Shown: positions 1 through 7,818 of the stretch, piece after piece
Layout of the letters: each line of letters starts with the position of its first letter
How positions within the stretch are numbered: the stretch's first letter is position 1
From: JBFGCT01 sp041581055
GTDB taxonomy: Bacteria; Actinomycetota; Acidimicrobiia; Acidimicrobiales; Ilumatobacteraceae
Reading direction: 5' to 3'
Assembly (NCBI GenBank): GCA_041581055.1
Contig: JBFGCT010000025.1
Coordinates: forward strand, 1 to 30,656
Length of the DNA stretch: 30,656 nt
The notes under the pieces: generated by a model
Database searches by the model: none
Told to the model about the DNA's origin: nothing
Seen by the model: only the letters and a program-made list of their open reading frames with translations
Made by a program: the position numbers and the translations under genes

Positions 1-42
1 ACCTCGGTCGCCCGCCCGATGACCGGGGACGCCGACCGGTGA
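1..42 (+). CDS. 3' end of an upstream gene (partial)
   Basis: A frame open from the left edge ends at TGA 40-42, encoding a 13-residue tail finishing in GDADR. The next gene's GTG overlaps this kind of stop (GTGA), which is normal operon coupling in this window. The same tail is repeated before the real crotonase start because of the 68-bp duplication, so which copy is the true end is uncertain. Nothing can be said about function. Confidence 0.35.
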   Translation, partial: TSVARPMTGDADR

Positions 43-129
43 GCGTGCTCGTCGAACGCGATGCCGCCACCTCGGTCGCCCGCCCGATGACCGGGGACGC
101 CGACCGGTGAGCGTGCTCGTCGAACGCGA
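1..129. repeat. 68-bp tandem duplication at the window edge
   Basis: Bases 1-61 and 69-129 are identical over 61 bp, a tandem repeat with a 68-bp period. The repeated segment covers the end of one reading frame (TGA at 40-42 and again at 108-110) and a GTGA start overlap for the next gene. Because 68 is not a multiple of three, the two copies are in different frames. The GTG of copy 1 (39) opens only a 23-codon frame ending at 110. The GTG of copy 2 (107) opens the full crotonase gene. It is either a real short duplication or an assembly artefact at a contig end; the edge position makes the second quite possible. Confidence 0.9.
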
Positions 130-847
130 CGATCGGGTCGTCGTCCTCACGCTCGATCGACCGCATCGCCGCAACGCGCTCGACCACGCCACGCTGCGCT
201 CGCTGCTCGACGCCCAGGCCGCCGTGCGCGGCGATGCTCCCCACGACGTGCGAGCCGTCGTCGTCACCGGCTCGCCACCGGCGTTCAGCGCCGGCGCCGA
301 CCTGCACGGCGTCGAGGAGGACGAGTTCGCCCGCGATCTGGCGGCCGTGCTGCGCGGGTTCGGCGAGCTTCCGGTCGCGGTCATCGCGGCGATCGACGGG
401 TCGGCGCTGGGCGCCGGCGCCCAGCTGGCGGTCGCCGCCGACCTGCGGGTGACGACGCCGGAGTCGGTGATCGGCGTGCCCGCCGCCAAGCTCGGTCTCG
501 TCGTCGACCACTGGACGGTGCGCCGTCTCGCGTCGGAGTTCACGCCTCCGGTGGCGCGGGCGATGCTCCTCGGCGCCGAGACGTACACCGGCGAGCGCCT
601 GCACCAGCTCGGCGCGGTCCACCGCCTCGGCGGCCTGCACGTCGCGCTCGATTGGGCGCACCACATCGCCGGGCTGGCGCCGCTGACGATCGCCGGTCAC
701 AAGCTGGCCCTGGAGCGGGCGAACCCCGAGCCCCCCACCGTCGACGCCGTCGAGGCGGCGCGGCGCGCCGCGTGGGCGAGCGACGACGCCGTCGAGGGGC
801 GATCCGCGTTCCTCCAGAAGCGACCGGCCGACTTCACCGGCACCTGA
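107..847 (+). CDS. enoyl-CoA hydratase/isomerase (crotonase) family protein, atypical active site
   Basis: This 246-residue protein has the crotonase fold pattern. There is an N-terminal strand with LDRPHRRNAL (17-26), an oxyanion-hole segment FSAGAD (60-65) and a second segment ALGAGAQLA (100-108), both expected to hold the acyl-CoA thioester. Members of this family act on acyl-CoA thioesters in the cytosol, usually in fatty acid beta-oxidation. The two glutamates of classical hydratases appear to be missing. The usual PE-x-x-LG motif reads PAAKLG (125-130), the glycine-rich GAGG that follows is replaced by VDHW, and the second glutamate position looks like alanine near 150-156. It is therefore probably not a standard hydratase. 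GTG 107 overlaps a TGA as GTGA and so looks translationally coupled. It converges on the sortase gene 38 bp downstream. Confidence 0.88.
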   Translation: MSVLVERDDRVVVLTLDRPHRRNALDHATLRSLLDAQAAVRGDAPHDVRAVVVTGSPPAFSAGADLHGVEEDEFARDLAAVLRGFGELPVAVIAAIDGSALGAGAQLAVAADLRVTTPESVIGVPAAKLGLVVDHWTVRRLASEFTPPVARAMLLGAETYTGERLHQLGAVHRLGGLHVALDWAHHIAGLAPLTIAGHKLALERANPEPPTVDAVEAARRAAWASDDAVEGRSAFLQKRPADFTGT

Positions 848-848
848 C

Positions 849-881
849 CGCCACCGCAGGCGTCGAACGACGACGGTGGCG
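849..881. terminator. possible bidirectional hairpin between convergent genes
   Basis: CGCCACCG (849-856) is complementary to CGGTGGCG (874-881), an 8-bp stem with a 17-nt loop. It fills the short gap between the convergent crotonase and sortase genes. There is no T tract, so classical intrinsic termination is uncertain. Confidence 0.35.
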
Positions 882-885
882 CGGC

Positions 886-2250
886 CTACAGGTTCGGCGG
901 GAGGAGCCGGTTGACGTTCTGGAAGAAGAAGTACAGCGTGACGACGAACGGCAGGAGGCCGACGACCGCGCCCAGCCAGTCCCGCCGGAAGCGCCGGCTG
1001 AGGAGGTACGCGCCGACGCCGACCGCGGCGAGCAGCAGGCCCCAGAACAGCACGTGCGGGTTGGCGGCGGGATCGCTGAACCACCCCTCGGCGAACGCGT
1101 CGGCGATGACGACGGCGGTGGTGGCCGACCCGAGCGCCTCGATGCCGACGGTGGGCGGCCCGGCCTCGGCTGCCGGCACGCTGGCCGCGGGGCTGGCGGC
1201 GGCCGGCGCCGACCCGTCGGCGTCCGGTTCCGGATCGGCGACCGGCTCGGGCGCGACCGCGTCCGGGAGCGGGTTCCCGTAGTTGACGACCGGTTCGCCG
1301 ACGATCGACGACTCGTCGGCGTCGAGCTCGGAGGAGATGACGATCCGGTCCCGCGCCGTCCACTTCGGGTGGCACGACGTGAGGGTGAGCGTGGCCCGGG
1401 TCGGGTCGGTCGTCGCCACGACGTAGCCCGCGCTCGGCGGCACGATCTGCTGGCCGGTGACCCGGTACACGAACGTCCCGTTGAGGGTGGTGACGACGAT
1501 CTCGTCGCCGGCGGCGAGCTTGTCGACGTCGAAGAACGGCTGGCCGTACGTCGTGCGGTGGCCGGCGATCGCGGCGTTGCCGAGCTGGCCCGGCAAGGGG
1601 GTTCCCGGGAAGTGGCCCGGCCCCTTCTTGAGGTCGCCCGTCGTCACCCCGGCGACCACGATGTCGTCGACGCCGATCGCGGGGATCTCGATCCGGGCGA
1701 TCGCGTCGCCGTTCTCGATCTCGGGGATGTTCTGGGCCTCGACCGGGAGCACGGCGAGCGGTGCCGGCCGCGGGTCGGCGGCCACCGGCCCGGCGTCGGG
1801 CTGGGCAGCGTCGGCCGGCTCGTCGGCCGGTTCCGCCGTCGGCTCGTCCGTCGGCACGTCGGTCGGTTCCGCCGTCGATTCGTCGGTCGGCTCGGCGGTC
1901 GGGCTCGCCGGCGCCGCGTCGATCGCCTGCCCCGGGTCGATCGCCGGCGCCGCGGCGAGCAACGCCTCGAAGTCGTTCTCCAGGGACCGTTGGGCGCGGG
2001 CGGTCTCGATGCCGGTGCCCCAGAGCTGGTAGGCGACGAAGCCGAACATCATCAGCCCGACCGTGATCATCACCTTGCCGAGGTTGCCGACCCACCACCG
2101 CCAGTCGTGTGGTGGCGGCGGGCGATCCCATTTCCGGACCCGGCGGGTGGGCGGCGGGCCCGCGGCGGGCGCGCCCGCCTCGTCATCGGCCGTCGACGGG
2201 GGGACTGATCCGTCGGCGCCGACCGCCACCGCCTCGTCGATCTCGGTCAC
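886..2250 (-). CDS. class E-like sortase with extended Thr/Glu/Pro linker and C-terminal membrane anchor
   Basis: Sortases are membrane transpeptidases that attach surface proteins to the cell envelope. With the GTG at 2250 the protein has 454 residues. It has a Pro-rich cytosolic N-terminus, a membrane segment at about 59-78, and a low-complexity T/D/E/P linker at about 115-150. The sortase domain spans about 175-310, with His231 (AGHRTTYG), Cys293 (LTLTSCHP) and Arg300/302 (ARDRIVIS) as the catalytic triad. A second Pro/Ala linker is followed by two hydrophobic segments (about 400-416 and 426-443). Single-pass sortases usually lack those C-terminal helices. The frame stays open upstream, but that region overlaps ccmA, and TAGCGT lies 7 nt before this GTG, supporting the start. 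It diverges from the ccm operon. The TLTSCHP motif resembles actinobacterial class E sortases; the class call is from motif only. Confidence 0.9.
   Translation of the reverse strand: MTEIDEAVAVGADGSVPPSTADDEAGAPAAGPPPTRRVRKWDRPPPPHDWRWWVGNLGKVMITVGLMMFGFVAYQLWGTGIETARAQRSLENDFEALLAAAPAIDPGQAIDAAPASPTAEPTDESTAEPTDVPTDEPTAEPADEPADAAQPDAGPVAADPRPAPLAVLPVEAQNIPEIENGDAIARIEIPAIGVDDIVVAGVTTGDLKKGPGHFPGTPLPGQLGNAAIAGHRTTYGQPFFDVDKLAAGDEIVVTTLNGTFVYRVTGQQIVPPSAGYVVATTDPTRATLTLTSCHPKWTARDRIVISSELDADESSIVGEPVVNYGNPLPDAVAPEPVADPEPDADGSAPAAASPAASVPAAEAGPPTVGIEALGSATTAVVIADAFAEGWFSDPAANPHVLFWGLLLAAVGVGAYLLSRRFRRDWLGAVVGLLPFVVTLYFFFQNVNRLLPPNL
1826..1897. repeat. 12-bp imperfect minisatellite in the sortase gene
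   Basis: About six imperfect 12-bp units of the form GTCGGNTCGTCN lie in tandem. They encode four-residue repeats such as TAEP, TDEP and TDVP in the sortase linker. This is the sort of tract that changes length by slippage without breaking the frame. Confidence 0.7.
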
Positions 2251-2257
2251 GGAGGAG

Positions 2258-2263
2258 ACGCTA
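2258..2263 (-). promoter_or_regulatory. -10 box of the sortase gene (leaderless)
   Basis: TAGCGT on the minus strand lies 7 nt before the GTG start, with no Shine-Dalgarno between them. Confidence 0.5.
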
Positions 2264-2335
2264 CTGCGCCGCCTGGGGGGTCGGGCGGCGGTTCGCGCGC
2301 CGCCCAACGGGCACCGTAGCGTGGCGGCGATCCCG

Positions 2336-3004
2336 ATGAGCCCCGGCACCCCACCCGCAGCCCCCGTCGTCGCGCTCGTCGACGTCGTCGCGGTGCTCGG
2401 GGCGTTCCCCGCGCTGGCCGGCGCGTCGCTCCGGGTCGAACCGGGCGAGATCCTGCTCCTGCGGGGGGCGAACGGCGCCGGCAAGACCACGCTGTTGCGC
2501 CTGTGCGCCGGCCTGGTCCCGGTGGCCCGCGGGTCGGGCGCCGTGCTCGGGTTCGACCTCGCCACGCAGCGCGCGGAGATCCGACCGCTCGTCGGCCTGC
2601 TCGGCCATCAGAACGGGCTGTACGCCGACCTCACCGTCGGCGAGAACGTCCGCTTCTGGGGCGCGACCGTCGGGGCGTCCGACGAGGAGATCCGGGCGGC
2701 GATGGAGCGGCTCGACGTCGCCGACCGGCTCGCCGACGTCCCGGTGCGCACGCTGTCGGCCGGCCAACGGCGGCGCACCGCGCTCGCCGCGCTGGTCGCC
2801 CGCCGCGCCCGCCTGTGGCTGCTCGACGAGCCGCACGCCGGTCTCGACGCCGTCGGCCGGGACGAGCTGGACGCCACGCTGCGCCAAGCCGCCGCCTCCG
2901 GGGCGACGATCGTGATCGCCAGCCACGAGCTCGAGCGGGCCGGCTCGCTCGCCACCCGCGTGGCCGACGTCGTCGCCGGCCAGGTGCGGGAGGGCCGGCC
3001 GTGA
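2336..3004 (+). CDS. ccmA: heme exporter ATP-binding protein CcmA
   Basis: ATPase of the CcmAB transporter that powers release of heme-loaded CcmE during System I cytochrome c maturation, acting at the cytosolic face of the membrane. The 222-residue protein has all ABC motifs: Walker A GANGAGKT (44-51), signature LSAGQ (140-144), Walker B with LLDEP (162-166) and the H-loop His197 in IASHE. The length is typical for CcmA. ATG 2336 is chosen; an in-frame GTG at 2321 would add five residues. The longer open frame to 2063 overlaps the sortase and is not believed. TAGCGT at 2317-2322 may be the operon -10 box. The stop overlaps the ccmB GTG (GTGA, 3001-3004). First gene of the nine-gene ccm operon. 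Confidence 0.95.
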   Translation: MSPGTPPAAPVVALVDVVAVLGAFPALAGASLRVEPGEILLLRGANGAGKTTLLRLCAGLVPVARGSGAVLGFDLATQRAEIRPLVGLLGHQNGLYADLTVGENVRFWGATVGASDEEIRAAMERLDVADRLADVPVRTLSAGQRRRTALAALVARRARLWLLDEPHAGLDAVGRDELDATLRQAAASGATIVIASHELERAGSLATRVADVVAGQVREGRP

Positions 3005-3687
3005 GCCCGTGGCGGATCGCCCGCCTCGTCGCGGCGAAGGATCTGCGGATCGAGCGGCGCAGCCGGGTGGTCACGAGCCAGGTGCTGCCCTTCGCCGGGA
3101 TCACGATGGTCATCTTCGCCTTCGCCCTCGACGCCAACCAGCGCATCCTCGAACAGGTCGCCCCCGGCCTGGTCTGGCTGGCGACGATGTTCAGCCTCCT
3201 GGTGCTCGTCCAGCGATCGTTCGCGGTGGAGACCGCCGACGGCGCCCTCGACGCGATGCGGGTGGCCGGTGTCGACGCCCGCGCGATCTACCTCGGCAAG
3301 GCGATCGGCCTCGGCGTCCAGCTGCTCGTCCTGGAGGTCCTGCTGCTCGCCGCCGCGGTGATCCTGTACGGCGAGACGATCCGCGTCGAAGGGCTTGTGC
3401 TTCTCGTCACCACGCTGATCTCCGCGACGTGCGGTCTGGCCGCGGTCGGTACCCTGTACGGAGGCCTTGCCGCAGGGTTCAAGGGCCGCGAGACACTGCT
3501 CCCGCTGCTCACGCTCCCCGCGGTGGCGCCCGTCCTGATCGGAGCAACACGAGCGGTCGAAGCAGCGCTCGGCACGGCAGGGGCGGTGGTGTCGGACGGC
3601 TGGCCCTGGGTGGGCCTGCTGATCGTCTTCGCCGTCGCCTTCGGTGTCGGGGGCTCGCTGGCATTCGGCCCGCTCATCGACGAATAG
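3001..3687 (+). CDS. ccmB: heme exporter permease CcmB
   Basis: Membrane partner of CcmA in the CcmABCD complex. The 228-residue protein starts with the typical cytosolic stretch LVAAKDLRIERRSR, followed by about six hydrophobic segments (VLPFAGITMVIFAFAL, GLVWLATMFSLLVLV and others). The motif AVETADGALDAMRVAGVDA in the first loop is characteristic of CcmB. The length matches the family's usual 220 or so. GTG 3001 overlaps the ccmA stop by 4 nt, implying coupled translation. ccmC begins six bases after the stop. Confidence 0.94.
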   Translation: MSPWRIARLVAAKDLRIERRSRVVTSQVLPFAGITMVIFAFALDANQRILEQVAPGLVWLATMFSLLVLVQRSFAVETADGALDAMRVAGVDARAIYLGKAIGLGVQLLVLEVLLLAAAVILYGETIRVEGLVLLVTTLISATCGLAAVGTLYGGLAAGFKGRETLLPLLTLPAVAPVLIGATRAVEAALGTAGAVVSDGWPWVGLLIVFAVAFGVGGSLAFGPLIDE

Positions 3688-3693
3688 AGCCTG

Positions 3694-4518
3694 ATGACCA
3701 CCATCGACCCGCACGAACCGGCCGCCGACCAGCCGCCGACGGCGCGCGGTCGCCCCGCGGCCGAGCCGCTCCTCCCCGCCGCGTCCACGGGGACGCGGGC
3801 GACGCGCGTGCTGGGCATCGCGACGATCCTGGCGATGGCGTGGCTCGTCGCGTTCGGGCTGGGGTTCTCGCCCGCCGACCGCGATCAGCGCGAGTCGGTG
3901 CGCATCCTCTACGTCCACGTCCCGACGATCTGGATCGCCTACCTCGCGTTCGTCGTCACGGCCGTGTCCTCCGCGCTGTACCTGCTCGGCAGGCAGCGCT
4001 CGCTGGGCTGGGATCGGCTGGCCGGGGCCAGCGCCGAGATCGGCGTCGTGTTCGTCGCCGTCACGTTGGCGGTGGGGGCGATGTGGGGCCGGCTCACCTG
4101 GGGTGTGTTCTGGCAATGGGACGCCCGGCTCACGACCACCGCGCTGCTGTTCGTCACCTACGTCGGGTACCTCGCGGTGCGCCGGCTCGGCGGCAGCCAC
4201 CAGCAGCGGGCGCGCCGCAGCGCGGTGCTCGGGCTGATCGCCGTGGTCGAGATCCCGCTGGTCCACTTCAGCGTGAAGCTGTGGCGCAGCCTGCACCAGC
4301 AGCCGACCGTGTTCGACACCGACGGCGACGTCGACATGGACGGGTTGATGCTCTTCAGCCTCCTCGTCGGCGTGGTCGCGTTCTCGCTGCTCTACGTCTG
4401 GCTCGTCATGCACCGCACGCGGGCGATGGCGATGGAGGATCTGCTCGAGGACCGCGGCCTCGACGCCGCGCTCGCCGCCCGCCGGGCGGAGGCCGCTCCG
4501 GCCGGGAGGGACGCCTGA
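3694..4518 (+). CDS. ccmC: heme lyase/heme delivery protein CcmC
   Basis: CcmC presents heme at the outer membrane face and is needed to attach it to CcmE. The 274-residue protein has an unusually long hydrophilic N-terminus (about 35 residues) and six hydrophobic segments. The heme-binding WWD domain lies near 131-146 (GVFWQWDARLT). The flanking histidine ligands are His75 (ILYVHVP) and His191 (LVHFSVKLW). The central motif reads FWQWD where many homologues have WWVWD, but the core is kept. ATG 3694 is 6 nt after the ccmB stop. Its own stop overlaps the ccmD ATG (TGATG). Confidence 0.95.
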   Translation: MTTIDPHEPAADQPPTARGRPAAEPLLPAASTGTRATRVLGIATILAMAWLVAFGLGFSPADRDQRESVRILYVHVPTIWIAYLAFVVTAVSSALYLLGRQRSLGWDRLAGASAEIGVVFVAVTLAVGAMWGRLTWGVFWQWDARLTTTALLFVTYVGYLAVRRLGGSHQQRARRSAVLGLIAVVEIPLVHFSVKLWRSLHQQPTVFDTDGDVDMDGLMLFSLLVGVVAFSLLYVWLVMHRTRAMAMEDLLEDRGLDAALAARRAEAAPAGRDA

Positions 4519-4652
4519 TGGAGGACGCCGGATTCATCCTCGGGAGCTACGCGCTCGTCTTCGGAACGGTCGCCCTCTACGCGTGGCGCGTGCTGCGCCA
4601 CGCCCGTCGCCTGGCGCGCCAGATCCCCGACGGCGAGAAGTACTGGACCTGA
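4518..4652 (+). CDS. ccmD: small membrane protein CcmD-like
   Basis: This 44-residue protein starts at ATG 4518, overlapping the ccmC stop by one base (TGATG). It has one hydrophobic helix (FILGSYALVFGTVALYAW) followed by a basic segment RVLRHARRLARQIP, which is the classic CcmD layout. CcmD is an accessory of the CcmABCD complex that helps release holo-CcmE. The position between ccmC and ccmE is canonical. The identification rests on size, topology and place, since CcmD sequences are poorly conserved. Confidence 0.85.
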   Translation: MEDAGFILGSYALVFGTVALYAWRVLRHARRLARQIPDGEKYWT

Positions 4653-4707
4653 GAATCATTTGGTGAACTCGCCCCACCGACCGAACTCGCTGGCAGGCTG
4701 ATCGCCC

Positions 4708-5193
4708 ATGTCCGAGATGGATCTCTCCCCCCGCGGCGACAGCGGGCCGGGCGCCGCCCCGCGCCGCACGCGCAAGCTGCTCCCCACGATCGTGCTCGGT
4801 CTCGTCGTCGTGGCCGGCGCGGTCATCGTCACCCAGTTCCTCAGCTCGGCGGTCGACTACTACTGCAACGTCGACGAGATCGGCGTCCGCGACGGTTGCG
4901 ACGCCGAGCGCCGGATCCGGCTGCAGGGCACGGTCGACCAGGGTTCGGTCGCCCGCGACGGGTCGGCGACGGTGTTCACGATCTCGTTCAACGGCGCCAC
5001 CGTGCCGGTGCATTACGACGGCGAGCCCGGCGGCATCTTCAAGGAGTGCATCCCGGTCGTCGTCCACGGTGTGATCGAGGGGGGCGAGCTGCAGGGCGAT
5101 CGCGTCGAGGTGAAGCACTCCGACGAGTACGTCGCGGTCAACGACGAGCGAGTCGCCGACGCGCAGGATGTCGGATGCGCGGGCGGCGCCTGA
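4708..5193 (+). CDS. ccmE: periplasmic/extracytoplasmic heme chaperone CcmE with extra cysteines
   Basis: CcmE binds heme covalently and ferries it from CcmC to CcmF. The 161-residue protein has a basic N-terminus, a membrane anchor (about 24-44) and a beta-barrel (OB-fold) domain with LQGTVDQGSV and an acidic V-H-Y-D-G segment. The heme motif is HxxxY: His137-Ser-Asp-Glu-Tyr141. The usual Pro-Pro after it is absent. Cys53, Cys64, Cys114 and Cys157 are extra relative to the textbook proteobacterial protein, with Cys53 right at the end of the anchor. ccmD and ccmE are separated by 55 nt, the longest gap in the operon. A CAGGCT box lies 8 nt before the ATG and could give an internal start of transcription. 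Confidence 0.93.
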   Translation: MSEMDLSPRGDSGPGAAPRRTRKLLPTIVLGLVVVAGAVIVTQFLSSAVDYYCNVDEIGVRDGCDAERRIRLQGTVDQGSVARDGSATVFTISFNGATVPVHYDGEPGGIFKECIPVVVHGVIEGGELQGDRVEVKHSDEYVAVNDERVADAQDVGCAGGA

Positions 5194-7231
5194 TCGGCTG
5201 ATGCTCGCCGCCAGCGTCAACGCCGCGTTCGGCCGCGCCGGACTCGCGTTGATGCTCGCCGCGTCGGTGTTCGGGGCGTTCGCCGTCCTCGCCGGGGTCC
5301 GGCGCGGCGACACCCGGCTGCTCCGCCAGGGCCCGCGCTACGCGTGGCTCGCCTTCGCCGGGATCGTGCTCTCGGTCGTGATGATGCAGCGGGCGCTGAT
5401 CACCCGCGACTTCTCGCTCGCGTACGTCCAGCAGGTCGGGTCCGCCGACACGCCGGCGCTGTACAACGTCGCCGCGATGTGGTCGGCGCTCGAGGGGTCG
5501 ATCCTGCTCTGGGCGCTCGTGCTGACCGGGTTCACGGCGGCGGTCGCATGGCGGTTCCGGGACCGCACCGGCGACGTCCTGGTCGGCTGGGCGCTGATCG
5601 TGATGTTCGCGATCACCGCGTTCTTCGCGCTGTTGAGCATCGGGCCGGCCAACCCGTTCGCCGCCGGCGCCCCCGGCGTCACGGCCGGCCCCGGCCCGAA
5701 CCCGTTGCTCCAGAACCACGTCCTCGTCCTGTTCCACCCGCCGATCCTGTACCTCGGCTACGTCGGCTTCACCGTCCCGTTCGCGTTCGCCATCGCCGCG
5801 CTGGCCACCGGCCGCCTCGGCGAGGGCTGGCTGATGGAGACCCGCCGGTGGGCGCTGTTCTCGTGGGCGTTCCTCACGATCGGCATCCTCCTCGGCGGCT
5901 GGTGGAGCTACGAGGTGCTCGGATGGTCGGGCGTCTGGGCGTGGGACCCGGTCGAGAACGCGTCGTTGCTGCCGTGGCTCACCGGCACGGCCTACATCCA
6001 CTCGGTCCTCGTGCAAGAGCGGCGGGGGATGCTCCGGGTCTGGAACCTGAGCCTGTTGATCGCGACCTTCGCGCTCACGATCCTCGGCACGTTCCTCACC
6101 CGCTCCGGCGTCCTCAACTCGGTGCACGCCTTCGGCGACGGACCGATCGGCGCGTGGTTCCTGACGTTCTTCGGGATCGTCGTCGTCGTGTCGCTCGGGT
6201 TGATCGCGTGGCGCGGCGACCGTCTCCGATCGCCGGGCGCGATCGACTCGCCGGTGTCCCGCGAGGGGGCGTTCCTCGCCAACAACGTCCTGTTCACCGT
6301 GTTCGCCTTCGTCGTGCTCCTCGGCACGGTCTTCCCGCTGGTCGTCGAGGCGGTCCAGGACCGGCGAACCGTCGTCGGCGCCCCGTACTTCGACCGGCTG
6401 TCGATGCCGATCGGCATGGTCCTGCTGTTCCTGATGGGGATCGCCCCGGTGCTGCCGTGGCGCAAGGCGTCGACCGAGCTGCTCCGCGAGCGCCTGTTCT
6501 GGCCCGCCTGGCTGGGCGCCGGCGCGCTCGCCCTCGCCGTGCTGGTCGGGGCCGATGGCTGGGCGCCGCTCGTCGCGTTCGCGCTCGCCGGCTTCGCCTC
6601 GGGGTCCGCGCTGCGCCAGCTCGTCCTGGCGACGCGCCGGCAGGGTTGGCGGGGGCTCGTCGGGCGGGCCAACGGCGGCATGGTCGTGCACCTCGGCGTG
6701 ATCATGATCGCCGTGGCGCTGGCCTCGTCGAACAGCTTCACCCACTCCGCGACCCTCGCCTTGGAGGAGGGCGTCCCGACCGAGTGGGGCGGCCACACCT
6801 TCGAGCTGCGGTCGGTCACCGAGGAGACCAACAGCCGGGGGAGCGAACGCGTCCTCGCCGCCAACGTACGCCTCGACGGCGACCGGACGCTCGCGCCGGC
6901 GATCACCACGTACCTCAACATCGGGCAGGACATCGGCACGCCCGCCGTGCGCACCGGGCTGGTCGACGACGTCTACCTGACCCTCGAACCCGGGTCGGCG
7001 GCCGGCGACCGGACGGCGACGATCCGGGCGTTCGTCAAACCGATGATCCTCTGGCTGTGGCTCGGCGGGCTCGTGATGGCGGTCGGGACGTTGCTGGCGG
7101 CGTTCCCGGGCACGCGGCGGCGCCGGGCGGTCGACCCGGTCTCGGCGCCGATCCGCGATCGCTCGGCCGAGACGGCCGGCGCGGGCGGCGAGGGCGGGTC
7201 CGAGGCGGAGACGGTCGGCGCGCGGGCATGA
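5168..7231 (+). CDS. ccmF: heme lyase CcmF
   Basis: CcmF takes heme from CcmE and ligates it to the CxxCH cysteines of apocytochrome c outside the cell membrane. The 687-residue protein is multi-spanning. It has the strongly conserved WWD region at about 243-271, including VWAWDPVENAS, and the upstream FHPPILYLGYVGF segment with His190. The long C-terminal extracytoplasmic domain (about 540-620) is followed by a last helix. The length is typical. ATG 5168 overlaps ccmE by 26 nt; ATG 5201, seven bases after the ccmE stop, is an equally plausible start and gives 676 residues. The stop overlaps the ccmG ATG (ATGA). Confidence 0.95.
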   Translation: MSDARAAPDRLMLAASVNAAFGRAGLALMLAASVFGAFAVLAGVRRGDTRLLRQGPRYAWLAFAGIVLSVVMMQRALITRDFSLAYVQQVGSADTPALYNVAAMWSALEGSILLWALVLTGFTAAVAWRFRDRTGDVLVGWALIVMFAITAFFALLSIGPANPFAAGAPGVTAGPGPNPLLQNHVLVLFHPPILYLGYVGFTVPFAFAIAALATGRLGEGWLMETRRWALFSWAFLTIGILLGGWWSYEVLGWSGVWAWDPVENASLLPWLTGTAYIHSVLVQERRGMLRVWNLSLLIATFALTILGTFLTRSGVLNSVHAFGDGPIGAWFLTFFGIVVVVSLGLIAWRGDRLRSPGAIDSPVSREGAFLANNVLFTVFAFVVLLGTVFPLVVEAVQDRRTVVGAPYFDRLSMPIGMVLLFLMGIAPVLPWRKASTELLRERLFWPAWLGAGALALAVLVGADGWAPLVAFALAGFASGSALRQLVLATRRQGWRGLVGRANGGMVVHLGVIMIAVALASSNSFTHSATLALEEGVPTEWGGHTFELRSVTEETNSRGSERVLAANVRLDGDRTLAPAITTYLNIGQDIGTPAVRTGLVDDVYLTLEPGSAAGDRTATIRAFVKPMILWLWLGGLVMAVGTLLAAFPGTRRRRAVDPVSAPIRDRSAETAGAGGEGGSEAETVGARA

Positions 7232-7818
7232 CCGAGACCGATGTGCCGACCCGCCTCGACGACGGGGCCCCGCGGCGCGCCGTGGCCCCGTGGATCGCGC
7301 TCGCCGTCGCCGTCGTGCTGACCGGCCTGTTCGTCGTGCTGGTCGGCGCCGACCCCGACGGCGGATCGTCCGCCAAGTCGCCGCTGCTCGGCCGGCCGGC
7401 CCCCGAGGCGGTCGGAGAGCTCGACGACGGCACGACCTTCGACCTGTCGCGGCGCAAGGGCAGCTGGGTCGTGCTCAACTTCTTCACCGCCGACTGCGTG
7501 CCGTGCATCCAGGAGCACCCCGAGCTGATCGAGTTCGCCGAGCAGCAGGCGGCGCTCGGCGGCGAGGGCGCCGAGCTCTACTCGGTCGTCGTCAGCGACA
7601 GCCGGTCCGACGTCGAGGAGTTCTTCGCCGCGCGCGGGGGCGACTGGCCGGTGGTCTACTCGGACCGCGACGCGTTCTCGGTCGCCTTCGGCGTCGCCGC
7701 GGTGCCCGAGACCTGGATCATCGACCCGAGCGGGGTCGTGCAGCTCCGGTTGATCTCCAAGGTGACCGCCGAGCAGCTCGGCGTCACGCTCCAGCAGTTC
7801 CGGGAGGCGTACCGCTGA
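7228..7818 (+). CDS. ccmG: thiol:disulfide interchange protein CcmG/DsbE-like thioredoxin
   Basis: Membrane-anchored thioredoxin that reduces apocytochrome c cysteines before heme attachment. The 196-residue protein has one membrane segment (about 20-40) and a thioredoxin fold with active site Cys90-Val-Pro-Cys93. The residue before the first cysteine is Asp (ADCVPC), where thioredoxin-like proteins normally have Trp, which may shift redox potential. The cis-proline segment is AAVPETWIID. ATG 7228 overlaps the ccmF stop by 4 nt. The stop overlaps the ccmH ATG (TGATG). Confidence 0.93.
   Translation: MTETDVPTRLDDGAPRRAVAPWIALAVAVVLTGLFVVLVGADPDGGSSAKSPLLGRPAPEAVGELDDGTTFDLSRRKGSWVVLNFFTADCVPCIQEHPELIEFAEQQAALGGEGAELYSVVVSDSRSDVEEFFAARGGDWPVVYSDRDAFSVAFGVAAVPETWIIDPSGVVQLRLISKVTAEQLGVTLQQFREAYR

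Noticed and set aside
652..2208. Long plus-strand frame across the sortase gene, rich in Arg and Gly
   Set aside because: It runs opposite to the sortase and overlaps the crotonase; composition is typical of an antisense shadow in GC-rich DNA.
2608..4413. Long minus-strand frame across ccmA-ccmC
   Set aside because: It covers genes with clear motifs on the other strand and has a charged, repetitive composition (His/Arg/Glu/Asp/Gln) with no fold.
5138..6796. Long minus-strand frame opposite ccmF
   Set aside because: Antisense shadow; no recognisable domain and extreme Arg/Glu content.
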